Shown one piece after another: positions 1-7,622 of a stretch of DNA of 64,000 nt. Numbering within the stretch: the first letter of the stretch is position 1; each line of letters starts with the position of its first letter. The notes beneath the pieces are model-generated. The model saw only the letters and a program-made list of their open reading frames with translations. It had not been told where the DNA came from and did no database searches. A program made the position numbers and the translations under genes. The DNA is from Pseudomonadota bacterium (GTDB lineage: Bacteria; Pseudomonadota; Gammaproteobacteria; Burkholderiales; Rhodocyclaceae), in contig JAFEDI010000080.1 in the NCBI GenBank assembly GCA_018241725.1, positions 62,001 through 126,000 of the forward strand, read 5' to 3'.

Positions 1-1777
1 GCCCTTCGTCCTCGTAACGCTTGAGGGTGGCGGAAGCCAGGTACATCAGCGACAGGATGTCGCCGAGGCGGGCCGACAGCTTCTCCTTGCGCTTCAGCGC
101 ACCGCCGAGGGTGCCCATCGACACGTCGGCGAGCAGCGCGAAGGCCGCCGAGAAGCGTGTGAGCTGCTGATAGTAGCGGCGGGTTTCCGGCGCCACGTCG
201 GCTGGCACAGCAACGAAATGGGAGCCGGTCAGGCCCATCACCAGTGCTCGCGTGGCATTACTTGCCGTGTAGCCGATATGGCCCCAGAAGGCCTTGTCGA
301 AGCCCGCAAGGTCGTCGGCACGCGCAGCGTCCATCTCCTTCAACACATAGGGATGGCAACGGATCGCCCCCTGACCGAAGAGGATCAGGCTGCGGGTCAG
401 GATGTTGGCACCCTCGACGGTGATGCCTACCGGAACCTGCTGGTAGGCGCGGCCGAGGAAGTTCTGCGGACCCAGGCAGATGCCCTTGCCGCCGATCACG
501 TCCATACCGTCATTGACCGCCTGACGGGCCCTTTCGGTGACGTGATACTTGACGATGGCCGACACCACCGCCGGCTTCTCGCCGAGGTCGATCGCGCCGG
601 CGGTCATCACCCGCGCTGCGTCGCACAGGTAGGCATTGGCGCCGATGCGCGTCAGCGCCTCCTCTACCCCTTCAAAGCGCCCGATGGCGGTCTTGAACTG
701 GTAGCGCACACGGGCATAGGCACCGACGGTGCGGGCCGTCATCTTCAGCATGCCGGTGTTGGAACCGGGCAACGAGATCGAGCGCCCCGCCGCCAGGCAT
801 TCCATCAGCATCCGCCAGCCCTGCCCCGCCATCTGCGGGCCGCCGATGATGAAGTCTAGGGGCATGAACACGTCGCGCCCACGGATCGGCCCGTTCATCC
901 ATACCGCATTGAGGGGGAAGTGACGCCGGCCGATATCCACGCCCGGATGATCGTGAGGCACCAGCGCACAGGTGATGCCCAAGTCCTCCACATCGCCGAG
1001 CAGGCGGTCCGGATCGTAGAGACGAAAAGCGAGGCCAAACACCGTGCACACCGGCGCCAACGTGATGTAGCGCTTGTCGAAACTGACGCGCATGCCCAGC
1101 ACCTCACGCCCCTGGAACTGGCCGCGGCATACGACGCCCGAATCCGGAATCGATGCCGCATCGGACCCCGCCCATGGGCTGGTCAGTGCGAAAGCCGGAA
1201 TCTCCAGGCCGGTAGCCAGCCGCGGCAGATAATGCTGCTTCTGCTCGGGCGTGCCGTAGTGCAGCAACAGTTCGGCCGGGCCGAGGGAATTGGGCACCAT
1301 CACCGTCACCGCCGGCGCTGACGAGCGGGTAGACAGCTTGGTCACCACCTGGGAGTGGGCGTAGGCCGAGAAACCCTTGCCACCGTATTCTTTGGGGATG
1401 ATCATCCCGAGGAAGCCGCGCTCCTTGATGTATTTCCACACTTCGGCCGGCATGTCCTGGTGCTGAGTCATCTCCCAGTCGCGGGTCAGGCGGCACAACT
1501 CAGCGGTGTCTTCGTCAAGGAAGCGCTGTTCTTCGGCAGTGAGCTTCGGCACCGGGTACGCCAGCAGCTTTTGCCAGTCTGGCCGGCCAGCGAACAACTC
1601 GCCCTCCCACCACACCGTACCGGCCTCCAGCGCATCCTTCTCGGTCTGCGACATCGCCGGCAATGCCTTGCGGAAGGCCTTGAAGATCGGCGCACTGATA
1701 AGGCGTCGGCGCACCCCCGGTAACAGGAAAAGCGCCCCCACCAGGAGAGGCAGGGCAAGCAGGGATAAATAGGACAT
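1..1777 (-). CDS. fadE: Acyl-CoA dehydrogenase FadE (3'-truncated by window edge)
   Basis: Long-chain acyl-CoA dehydrogenase that makes the first oxidation (FAD-dependent, trans-2-enoyl-CoA product) of fatty acid beta-oxidation. Reading the minus strand gives an open frame of 592 codons from an ATG at 1777, preceded by AGGAGACAG, and running off the window start; the family is about 800 residues, so the C-terminal quarter is missing here. The N-terminus is a hydrophobic segment ([20 protein letters not shown]) as in membrane-linked E. coli FadE/YafH. Family-typical stretches are [39 protein letters not shown] and [21 protein letters not shown] TetR-type operator lies 160 bp upstream. Identification is confident; substrate chain length is not visible. 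Confidence 0.93.
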   Translation of the reverse strand, partial: MSYLSLLALPLLVGALFLLPGVRRRLISAPIFKAFRKALPAMSQTEKDALEAGTVWWEGELFAGRPDWQKLLAYPVPKLTAEEQRFLDEDTAELCRLTRDWEMTQHQDMPAEVWKYIKERGFLGMIIPKEYGGKGFSAYAHSQVVTKLSTRSSAPAVTVMVPNSLGPAELLLHYGTPEQKQHYLPRLATGLEIPAFALTSPWAGSDAASIPDSGVVCRGQFQGREVLGMRVSFDKRYITLAPVCTVFGLAFRLYDPDRLLGDVEDLGITCALVPHDHPGVDIGRRHFPLNAVWMNGPIRGRDVFMPLDFIIGGPQMAGQGWRMLMECLAAGRSISLPGSNTGMLKMTARTVGAYARVRYQFKTAIGRFEGVEEALTRIGANAYLCDAARVMTAGAIDLGEKPAVVSAIVKYHVTERARQAVNDGMDVIGGKGICLGPQNFLGRAYQQVPVGITVEGANILTRSLILFGQGAIRCHPYVLKEMDAARADDLAGFDKAFWGHIGYTASNATRALVMGLTGSHFVAVPADVAPETRRYYQQLTRFSAAFALLADVSMGTLGGALKRKEKLSARLGDILSLMYLASATLKRYEDEG

Positions 1778-1940
1778 CGACTGTCTCCTTTCGCTCGGCG
1801 CCGTCTTGCCAGCGCACCGTCATTTTTATACCAACATCTTTGCAGGCTTGCTTGGCACCCCACGGCAACGACACTGAGATCGTCTGGACAAGACGGCTTT
1901 GTCGTTCATGGATAGCGATGAACAAGTCACAAATTAATTT

Positions 1941-1952
1941 AAACGTTCGTTT
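1941..1952. promoter_or_regulatory. PsrA/FadP-like (TetR-family) operator upstream of fadE
   Basis: AAACGTTCGTTT fits the core AAAC-N4-GTTT recognised by PsrA-type fatty-acid regulators and sits in an AT-rich island (TTTAAACGTTCGTTTTAA) inside GC-rich DNA, 164 bp upstream of the fadE start. Regulation of beta-oxidation genes by such TetR repressors is known for proteobacteria; the assignment here is by motif and position only. The rest of the 1778-2195 gap holds only this AT-rich island and the terminator at 2018-2052. Confidence 0.5.
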
Positions 1953-2017
1953 TAATCATACATGCGTTTAATTTTGCGTCAACACATCGGGAGATAAAGC
2001 ACACCAGAAACCAGACG

Positions 2018-2052
2018 AAAAAAAACCCTACTCAGCGTTGCGCCGGGTAGGG
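2018..2052 (-). terminator. Rho-independent terminator of the first sigma-54 activator gene
   Basis: Read on the minus strand, a hairpin with CCCTAC / GTAGGG arms is followed by eight T residues. It lies 144 bp past the stop of the regulator gene that ends at 2196, so it is the likely end of that transcript. Confidence 0.65.
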
Positions 2053-2195
2053 ATCGGGGACCATCTCATCATTCCCCCAAGGAGGGCTCAGACGCGCTTC
2101 AGCGGGGCCAACGATGGCAGGCAGGCCCGCACGCCCTTACAGAAAACGAACTGGCGGAAAGTCAGGCTCAGTGCTCCCCTGCCACCACCCAACGA

Positions 2196-4226
2196 TCAAA
2201 AACGTCCGAGCTTGCGATACAGCGTATTTCGACTGATTCCGAGACGACGGGCGGCAGCCGAGATATTCCCGTTTTCAGCCTCGAGCGTACGCTGGATCAT
2301 GTCGCGCTCAATCTCCTCCAGGCGCCCGAAACTTGCCGCTCCGCTGGAGGTGGCCGCGGCTGCAGCCCCTTCTGCCAGACCCGACGACATGCTGCGTACC
2401 GGAGCAACGGATGCCATCGCCGGCACGACCTCACCGATCTCTTCAAAGATATCGTCCGGCAGATGCCAGGTCTCGATGACATCCTCGTCGTCGTCGAGTA
2501 GCGCGATCGCCACTTTGATGACGTTGTTCAGCTGGCGGATGTTGCCAGGCCAGCGATAGCTCAGGAATGCCTGCATGACCTTGTGGGACACCTCCACGTG
2601 GCGATCGGGACCGGCCTCCTCGCGCATCAGCTTGTCGATCAGGCGATCGATGTCGCTGCGCTCGCGCAGGGACGGCAGATTGATGCACAGCCCGTTGAGG
2701 CGGTAGTACAAGTCTTCGCGGAAGCCACCGCGCGCCACCTCTTCCTTAAGGCGCCGGTGGGTAGCACAGACCAGCGTGATGTCTACCGGAATACTCTTGT
2801 TGGTCCCCAGCGGCGTCACGCAGCGCTCCTGCAACACACGCAGCAGGCGAGCTTGCAGGGACAGGGGCATGTCACCAATTTCGTCGAGGAACAGGGTGCC
2901 ACCGTGGGCCTGCTGGATCTTGCCGACCGCACCTTCCTTGCGGGCACCGGTGAAGGCGCCACCCGAATAGCCGAACAGTTCGGATTCGATCAGGGTTTCC
3001 GGGATCGCCGCACAGTTGAGGGCGACGAACGGCCCTTGAGCCCGCGGCCCGCTGTTGTGGAAGGCCTTGGCGAACATCTCCTTGCCGGCGCCGGATTCGC
3101 CCTGGATGAGGATCGGGATGTCTCGGCCGAGCACCCGCACACCCTTGTCGATAGCGGCCTGCAGGCGCTCGTCGCCGGTGGCCAGGGTGTGCAGCGTCAG
3201 GCGGACCTGGGAGGCCGGCTCCGTCTCGACACGGGCCGGGCGGGCGGGTCGCTCGCGGGCCTCAACACCGACCGGGCTCGACACCGGCATCGACGCAAAA
3301 TTGCCGCGCAGACGCGCGTAGAAACGCTCGCCGTTACGGCCGGCGATTGCGATGAGCGACGAAGGGTCGCGCCGAGCGCGATCAATCAACGTACCCAGCG
3401 GCACATCGAACAGCATGCTGTAGTGGCGGCGCGGCAGGTCCTCGCGGCGCAGGCCGAGCAGTTCGAGCGCCGCCTGATCGGCACCAACGATGTCGCCATC
3501 CGGCGAGATTGCCAGCAGCGCCTCGCACATGCTGCCCACATGGTCCGGGCGTGCATGGAAACTGAGCAGGCCCTGGTGGGCGAATTCGGATTCGAACAGA
3601 CGCTTCTCGATGATGCGGGACGACATTTTCACCAAGCCGAGGGAGTGACGCTGGAACGCGCGATAGTCGCTGGAGATGTCGAGCACCCCCATCAGACGGC
3701 CCTGGGCATCCTGGATAGGGGATGCGCTGCAGGTCAGGGACGCGTTGCCCTCGTAGAAATGCTCGGAACCGAAGACGTTGAGCGCACCGCGCTCAGCGAG
3801 GGCGGTGCCGATGGCATTGGTGCCGCGGTCGAACTCGTGCCAGCTGGCTCCCGGATGCAGGGACACCTGCTCGGCCTGACTCAGGAAATCGGGATCGCCA
3901 TAAGTCTGCAGCACCATGCCACGGGCGTCAGCAAGGATGACCATGCTGTGGGAGTTGCGGATCTGCTCGAAGAGATGCTCGAGAACCGGCTCGGCGTGGG
4001 AGATCAGCGTGCGGTTGCGCTCTCGTGCCTCCGATACTGCCCGCACGTTGGGCTCGCCGCACTCGAGACGGGTGGGGTCGAGACCCGCCTGCCGGCAACG
4101 CTCCCAGGAGCGCAACACGCTTTGGTCGAGCAAGGCCTCCGGGAGTTCGCCTCGGCCGAAGTACAGCGACCGCGCCTCCAGAAGACTCAGAGCCCGAGCC
4201 TCAGCGCTGAAAGGAACCTGCATCAT
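2196..4226 (-). CDS. Sigma-54-dependent transcriptional activator, AcoR type (GAF-AAA+-Fis)
   Basis: Bacterial enhancer-binding protein that would remodel sigma-54 RNA polymerase at -24/-12 promoters. Using the ATG pair at 4226/4223 behind a GGAGGAGGAG ribosome site gives about 676 residues; the longer frame to 4352 has no ribosome site. Order: AcoR-type N-terminus with RSWERC near residue 35, GAF sensor (about 75-215, with GTNAIGTAL), a PAS-like segment, AAA+ domain with Walker A GESGAGKE near 370, sigma-54 contact loop GAFTGA near 420, Walker B LFLDEIGD, and a C-terminal Fis helix-turn-helix (NISAAARRLGISRNTLYRKL). It is divergent from the pedF operon, whose promoter at 4468 is sigma-54 type, so that operon is the likely target. 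The effector is unknown; relatives answer to acetoin or alcohols. Confidence 0.9.
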   Translation of the reverse strand: MMQVPFSAEARALSLLEARSLYFGRGELPEALLDQSVLRSWERCRQAGLDPTRLECGEPNVRAVSEARERNRTLISHAEPVLEHLFEQIRNSHSMVILADARGMVLQTYGDPDFLSQAEQVSLHPGASWHEFDRGTNAIGTALAERGALNVFGSEHFYEGNASLTCSASPIQDAQGRLMGVLDISSDYRAFQRHSLGLVKMSSRIIEKRLFESEFAHQGLLSFHARPDHVGSMCEALLAISPDGDIVGADQAALELLGLRREDLPRRHYSMLFDVPLGTLIDRARRDPSSLIAIAGRNGERFYARLRGNFASMPVSSPVGVEARERPARPARVETEPASQVRLTLHTLATGDERLQAAIDKGVRVLGRDIPILIQGESGAGKEMFAKAFHNSGPRAQGPFVALNCAAIPETLIESELFGYSGGAFTGARKEGAVGKIQQAHGGTLFLDEIGDMPLSLQARLLRVLQERCVTPLGTNKSIPVDITLVCATHRRLKEEVARGGFREDLYYRLNGLCINLPSLRERSDIDRLIDKLMREEAGPDRHVEVSHKVMQAFLSYRWPGNIRQLNNVIKVAIALLDDDEDVIETWHLPDDIFEEIGEVVPAMASVAPVRSMSSGLAEGAAAAATSSGAASFGRLEEIERDMIQRTLEAENGNISAAARRLGISRNTLYRKLGRF

Positions 4227-4306
4227 CTCTCTCCTCCTCCGCTTTGACGGATTGTCTGCCAGCTCAAGCCGGCATTTTAGTCTGCGCCAAAATGTAGCAG
4301 CTGGAC

Positions 4307-4323
4307 CACATTTCAGCAATGTG
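4307..4323. repeat. Inverted repeat, possible activator site
   Basis: CACATTTCAGCAATGTG has perfect 6-bp arms around a 5-bp centre. It lies about 145 bp upstream of the -24 element at 4468, within usual enhancer distance for sigma-54 activators, and also upstream of the divergent regulator gene. Function is inferred from position. Confidence 0.35.
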
Positions 4324-4364
4324 ACTGCTCCACCCTCCCGCTCAATCAGCAAAACCCAGGCCAG

Positions 4365-4380
4365 TTTATAGAGCTATAAA
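4365..4380. promoter_or_regulatory. Palindrome, candidate upstream activating sequence
   Basis: TTTATAGAGCTATAAA has perfect 7-bp arms around AG and stands about 88 bp upstream of the sigma-54 -24 element, the usual place for an enhancer-binding protein. It could equally be part of the promoter of the divergent regulator. No second copy was seen near the other sigma-54 promoter. Confidence 0.4.
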
Positions 4381-4467
4381 GGAAACTGGAAAAAACCTGC
4401 TGCGGCAAAGGTGTCCCATTTCACGACGCAGCCCATCTGCGAGTCGCCGCACAGCCCTGCAGGAAAG

Positions 4468-4483
4468 TGGCACACCCCTTGCT
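4468..4483 (+). promoter_or_regulatory. Sigma-54 (-24/-12) promoter of the pedF operon
   Basis: TGGCACACCCCTTGCT matches the sigma-54 consensus TGGCAC-N5-TTGCW with the invariant GG and GC ten bases apart. Transcription would begin near 4494, giving a leader of 60-70 bases before the pedF start. Confidence 0.85.
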
Positions 4484-4562
4484 GAAAGGTCTGCACACAC
4501 GGCGACCCGCCCACTGGCGCTTCGCTCGACGAACTCCAAACACATGACCAAAGGTGACCCAG

Positions 4563-4991
4563 GTGACTGTCCGTAATTCCGCCCTCCTCCGTGCCCTCTC
4601 CGCCGCAGCGCTGACCCTGGCGGTAACTGCCGCCTTCGCCCACGGCGACGTGACCCCCCAGGCCGTCGACACCTCGACGCTGCCCTCCGTTGGCAAGGAC
4701 TGGCTGCCGAAGAACCCCTTCCTGGGTAACAAGGAGGCGATCCGCATCGGCTCCTCCGCGTTCAACCAGAACTGCGCCCGCTGCCACGGCCTCGGCGCGA
4801 TTTCCGGCGGCATCGCCCCCGACCTGCGCTACCTGCCGGCCGGCCAGGAAGGCGACGAGATCTTCCTGAACCGCATTCGCCACGGCGCCACCCGCGACGG
4901 CCGCGTGTACATGCCCCCGTTCGAAGGCATCCTGAGCCAGGAAGCCATGTGGACCATCCGTTCCTGGCTGGAGACCGTTCGTGAAGACTGA
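4563..4991 (+). CDS. pedF: Cytochrome c550 PedF-like, quinoprotein-associated
   Basis: Periplasmic monohaem cytochrome expected to accept electrons from a PQQ-dependent alcohol dehydrogenase. A GTG at 4563 with AAAGGTGA six bases upstream seems the best start; an in-frame GTG at 4554 lacks spacing for a ribosome site. A signal peptide ends near AAFAHG. The mature part begins HGDVTPQAVDTS, a PedF family hallmark, and carries one haem motif NCARCHGL near residue 70, followed by AISGGIAPDLR; MPPF supplies a likely axial Met. The length (142-145 residues) fits the family. It is first in an operon: its stop overlaps the GTG of the next gene. The dehydrogenase itself is not in this window. Confidence 0.85.
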   Translation: MTVRNSALLRALSAAALTLAVTAAFAHGDVTPQAVDTSTLPSVGKDWLPKNPFLGNKEAIRIGSSAFNQNCARCHGLGAISGGIAPDLRYLPAGQEGDEIFLNRIRHGATRDGRVYMPPFEGILSQEAMWTIRSWLETVRED

Positions 4992-5826
4992 TCGTCGTCG
5001 CTTCCTGCTGGCCGCCGGCGCAGCAGCGCTGGCCTCCAGCCTGCCGGCGCGCGCCGACGCGCTGGAAGAGATCAAGAAACGCGGCAGCCTCAGGATTGCC
5101 GTGTATAACAACTTCGCCCCCTACTCCAACCAGGGCAAGGGCATCGATGTGGAACTCGCCGAAGCCCTGAGCAAGCAACTCGGCCTGAATCCCCAGGTCG
5201 TCGGCTACAACGCTGACGAGGACATGGACGACGACCTGCGCAACATGGTCTGGAAAGGCCACTACCTGGGCACCCAGCCGTCCGATGTGATGATGCACGT
5301 GCCGGTGGACTCTTACCTGCAGGGCAAGAACGACAAGGTCAAGATCTTCGGCCCCTACCACCTCGAAACGGTAGCCGTCGCCCGCGTGCAGCGCCTCGGC
5401 TCGATCCGCGGCTCTGCCGCCACGGCGCTGGAAGTATTCACCCGAGAGAAGATCGGCGTCGAAGGCCGCAGCCTGGCGGACGCTTTTCTGCTTGGCGTTC
5501 TAAACGGCCGCCTGCGTGAAAACGTAGTCCATTTCGGCAGCGTGGAAGCCGCCGTCGAGAAGCTCAAGGCTGGCGAACTGGCCGCAGTGATGGGTCCGCG
5601 CTCGGAGATCGAAACCGCCCTCGGCAAGGACAACCGCTTCGTCGTCGAAGTGGTCCAGATGCCGGAGCTCAAGATCAACAGCTGGCCGCTGGGCATGGCG
5701 GTCAAAGCCGACGAAACCGGCCTCGCCGACGCCATCGACAAGGCGCTCAAGGAACTCGAAAAGAACGGCACGGTCGCAGCGATCTTCGCCCGTTACGGCG
5801 TCACCTACGTCAAGCCAACCCTCTGA
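4981..5826 (+). CDS. Quinoprotein-dehydrogenase-associated periplasmic binding protein
   Basis: Protein of the solute-binding protein 3 fold that accompanies PQQ-dependent dehydrogenase clusters; it is probably not part of a classical transporter and its ligand is unknown. The GTG start at 4981 lies inside the end of pedF (11-bp overlap), so the two are translationally coupled. The N-terminus DRRRFLLAAGAAALASSLPARA looks like a Tat-type signal (twin Arg plus FL). The mature protein starts LEEIKKRGSLRIAVYNNFAPYS, a standard binding-protein opening, with DVMMHVPVD and FGPYHLETVAV further in. At 281 residues it matches this subfamily. No ABC permease or ATPase gene is nearby, which supports an accessory role in the quinoprotein system. 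Confidence 0.82.
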   Translation: MKTDRRRFLLAAGAAALASSLPARADALEEIKKRGSLRIAVYNNFAPYSNQGKGIDVELAEALSKQLGLNPQVVGYNADEDMDDDLRNMVWKGHYLGTQPSDVMMHVPVDSYLQGKNDKVKIFGPYHLETVAVARVQRLGSIRGSAATALEVFTREKIGVEGRSLADAFLLGVLNGRLRENVVHFGSVEAAVEKLKAGELAAVMGPRSEIETALGKDNRFVVEVVQMPELKINSWPLGMAVKADETGLADAIDKALKELEKNGTVAAIFARYGVTYVKPTL

Positions 5827-5830
5827 GACC

Positions 5831-6775
5831 ATGACCCAGCCCTTCACCTTGCGGCAGTTCCTGGCGAGCTGCTTCCTTCTTCCGGGTGCAGCCCTCGCCG
5901 CCCCTTTCGCCTACGTTCCCAACGAAAAATCCGCGTCGGTATCGGTGATCGACACCGCCACCGACGAAGTGGTCGCGACCCTGCCCGGCGGACAGCGGCC
6001 ACGGGGCATTGCGACGGACGGCAAGAACCTGTTCATCAGCGAGGCACCCAGCAACGGCCTGGTAGTGGTCAACATCGCCGAAGGCAAGCAGATCGGCAGC
6101 ATTCCGCTCGGAGAGTCGCCGGAGGGTGTCAGCGTTTCCGCCGACGACAAGCTGGTGGCCGCCGCCGTAGAGGAATCCAATAGTGTCGTACTACTGGACA
6201 CCGCCAAGCAGCGCAAGATTGCCGAGATCAAGGTGAAGGGCAAGAACCCGGAACACGCGGAATTCAGCCCAGACGGCCGCTGGCTGCTGGTCAGCGCCGA
6301 AGAAGCCCAGCAGGTGGACCTGATCGACGTGAAGGCCCGCAAGCAGATTGCCAGCATCGAGGTCGGCAAGCGCCCGCGCGGCATCGGCTTCACACCCGAC
6401 GGCAAGCGTGCCTACGTGGCTTGCGAGATGGTCAGCACCGTCTACGCCATCGACATGGGCAAACGCAAGGTCATCGCCGAAATCAAGGCCGGCAACTTTT
6501 CCAATGGCGTCGCCATGGCGCCGGATGGTAGCCGCGCCTATATCTCGAACGGCAAGGACGGCACGGTCAGCGTAATCCGCACCAGTGACAACCAGATCGA
6601 AGCCACCCTGCCGGTCGGCAAGCGCCCATGGAACATGGCCATCACCCCCGACGGCCGCAAGCTCTACGTCGCCAACGGTCGCTCCAACAGCGTGTCGGTG
6701 ATCGACACCGAACGGCTGGAAACCATCAAGGAAATCGCCGTCGGGGAGCTTCCCTGGGGCGTCGTCGTCCGCTGA
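5831..6775 (+). CDS. PQQ-dependent-catabolism-associated YVTN beta-propeller protein
   Basis: Secreted seven-bladed propeller of the YVTN family, 314 residues, third gene of the pedF operon, four bases after the previous stop. A signal peptide (LASCFLLPGAALAA) precedes AYVPNEKSASVSVIDTATDEVVATLPGGQRPRG, and the blade motif recurs about every 42 residues (VLLDTAKQRKIAEI, IDVKARKQIASIEVG, IDMGKRKVIAEI, IRTSDNQIEATLPVG, IDTERLETIKEIAVG). Such propellers recur beside PQQ alcohol dehydrogenases; the precise role is unknown. A strong bidirectional terminator follows at 6835. Confidence 0.88.
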   Translation: MTQPFTLRQFLASCFLLPGAALAAPFAYVPNEKSASVSVIDTATDEVVATLPGGQRPRGIATDGKNLFISEAPSNGLVVVNIAEGKQIGSIPLGESPEGVSVSADDKLVAAAVEESNSVVLLDTAKQRKIAEIKVKGKNPEHAEFSPDGRWLLVSAEEAQQVDLIDVKARKQIASIEVGKRPRGIGFTPDGKRAYVACEMVSTVYAIDMGKRKVIAEIKAGNFSNGVAMAPDGSRAYISNGKDGTVSVIRTSDNQIEATLPVGKRPWNMAITPDGRKLYVANGRSNSVSVIDTERLETIKEIAVGELPWGVVVR

Positions 6776-6834
6776 TCCGCATCTGCGCCGCCATCCGGCG
6801 GCCGCAAGACACCCTTTTGTAGCGCCTCAAAAAG

Positions 6835-6866
6835 AAACACCTGCTCCAGGCTGGAGCAGGTGTTTT
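6835..6866. terminator. Bidirectional rho-independent terminator
   Basis: Perfect 13-bp arms AAACACCTGCTCC / GGAGCAGGTGTTT around a five-base loop (AGGCT), with T runs on both sides (TTTT after the right arm; TTTCTTTTT read on the other strand). It lies between convergent genes, so it serves both the propeller operon and the cytochrome gene that ends at 6904. Confidence 0.9.
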
Positions 6867-6903
6867 GCACATCTGTAGCGGGAAGATCTCCCGCACTCCG
6901 GGC

Positions 6904-7218
6904 TCAGAGCTTCAGAATCCACTCCACTGCAGCCTTCAGATCCGCATCGCTGATCTTGTCCGGACCATGGGGGGGCATCGGAATCTGTCCCCAGGTACCC
7001 GTACCGCCGCTGCGCACCTTGGCGATCAGCATGGCTTCGGCCTCGGGATGCCCCTTGTACTTGGCAGCCACATCCTTGTAAGCGGGGCCGACGCGTTTCT
7101 GGTCGACGGCATGACAGGCAACGCAACGGGCCTTCTTGATGATCTCCTCGGATGCCAGAGCCGGGGTCGCGGCGGCAGCCCCCAGGGCGACGATGCACAG
7201 CAGGTTGGCGATTTTCAT
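6904..7218 (-). CDS. Cytochrome c551/c8-type monohaem cytochrome
   Basis: Small periplasmic electron carrier of 104 residues. The signal peptide ends at LAS (about residue 23). The haem motif CVACH is at 32-36, and the axial Met sits in GTGTWGQIPMPPH (Met81), the classic c551 pattern. The start ATG is preceded by AAGGAGGAGCTC. It is transcribed away from the second sigma-54 activator, and a -24/-12-like promoter lies 103 bp upstream, so it probably belongs to the quinoprotein electron-transfer chain together with pedF. Confidence 0.9.
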   Translation of the reverse strand: MKIANLLCIVALGAAAATPALASEEIIKKARCVACHAVDQKRVGPAYKDVAAKYKGHPEAEAMLIAKVRSGGTGTWGQIPMPPHGPDKISDADLKAAVEWILKL

Positions 7219-7320
7219 GAGCTCCTCCTTCTAGTCATTCTTGACTGACTGGTTATCAAGACAGCGGTCAGGGTCGCGATACGGCACGACTGCGCACTGA
7301 ACCGCATCACCCGCATAGGC

Positions 7321-7336
7321 AGCAAAAAGCGTGCAG
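7321..7336 (-). promoter_or_regulatory. Probable sigma-54 promoter for the cytochrome c551 gene
   Basis: On the minus strand the sequence reads CTGCACGCTTTTTGCT. The -12 half TTGCT is perfect and the -24 half differs from TGGCACG in two bases, one being the first of the invariant GG. Spacing is correct, and the adjacent divergent gene encodes a sigma-54 activator. Transcription would begin near 7310. It is the only such candidate in the 7219-7622 gap. Confidence 0.6.
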
Positions 7337-7421
7337 ACCGATGTTCATCGGCCTCCATTTCAAAAATCCTTTACTGACAATGACTTGCCAAATGGGTAAT
7401 GCACATATCGGGGCATGCACA

Positions 7422-7438
7422 TGTTCCGCTGCGGAACA
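7422..7438. promoter_or_regulatory. Palindromic candidate activator site
   Basis: TGTTCCGCTGCGGAACA has perfect 8-bp arms around one base. It lies about 85 bp upstream of the -24/-12 element at 7321-7336, where an enhancer-binding protein would bind. The divergent regulator at 7623 is the natural candidate. Confidence 0.6.
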
Positions 7439-7479
7439 CCTGCTCCATCCCGTTACGTCGCCCTGAACACCTGCACCAT
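7434..7479 (+). repeat. Direct repeat GAACACCTGC[T/A]CCAT, two copies
   Basis: Copies at 7434-7448 and 7465-7479 differ in one base and are 31 bp apart, about three helical turns. The first overlaps the right arm of the palindrome at 7422-7438. They may be extra sites for the same regulator. Confidence 0.45.
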
Positions 7480-7622
7480 TTCATACCCACTGCACATCAA
7501 TAAAAACCCGTTCATAAACATGGGCATAGCCCTTAATCGCTGATTTTTATGGAGAAACGCAGCTCAGTTCACGGGCACGACAAGCGCTTTCGGGCAGGTA
7601 TGTTTCGTGCTATTCAGCAATT

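Noticed and set aside
2583-4247. 554-codon plus-strand frame opposite the first activator
   Set aside because: The minus strand encodes a complete GAF-AAA+-Fis protein with all motifs; the plus frame has none.
6350-6775. Repeats in the beta-propeller gene as a DNA repeat array
   Set aside because: They are protein blade repeats (YVTN motif) at about 42-residue period, not a non-coding or CRISPR-type array.
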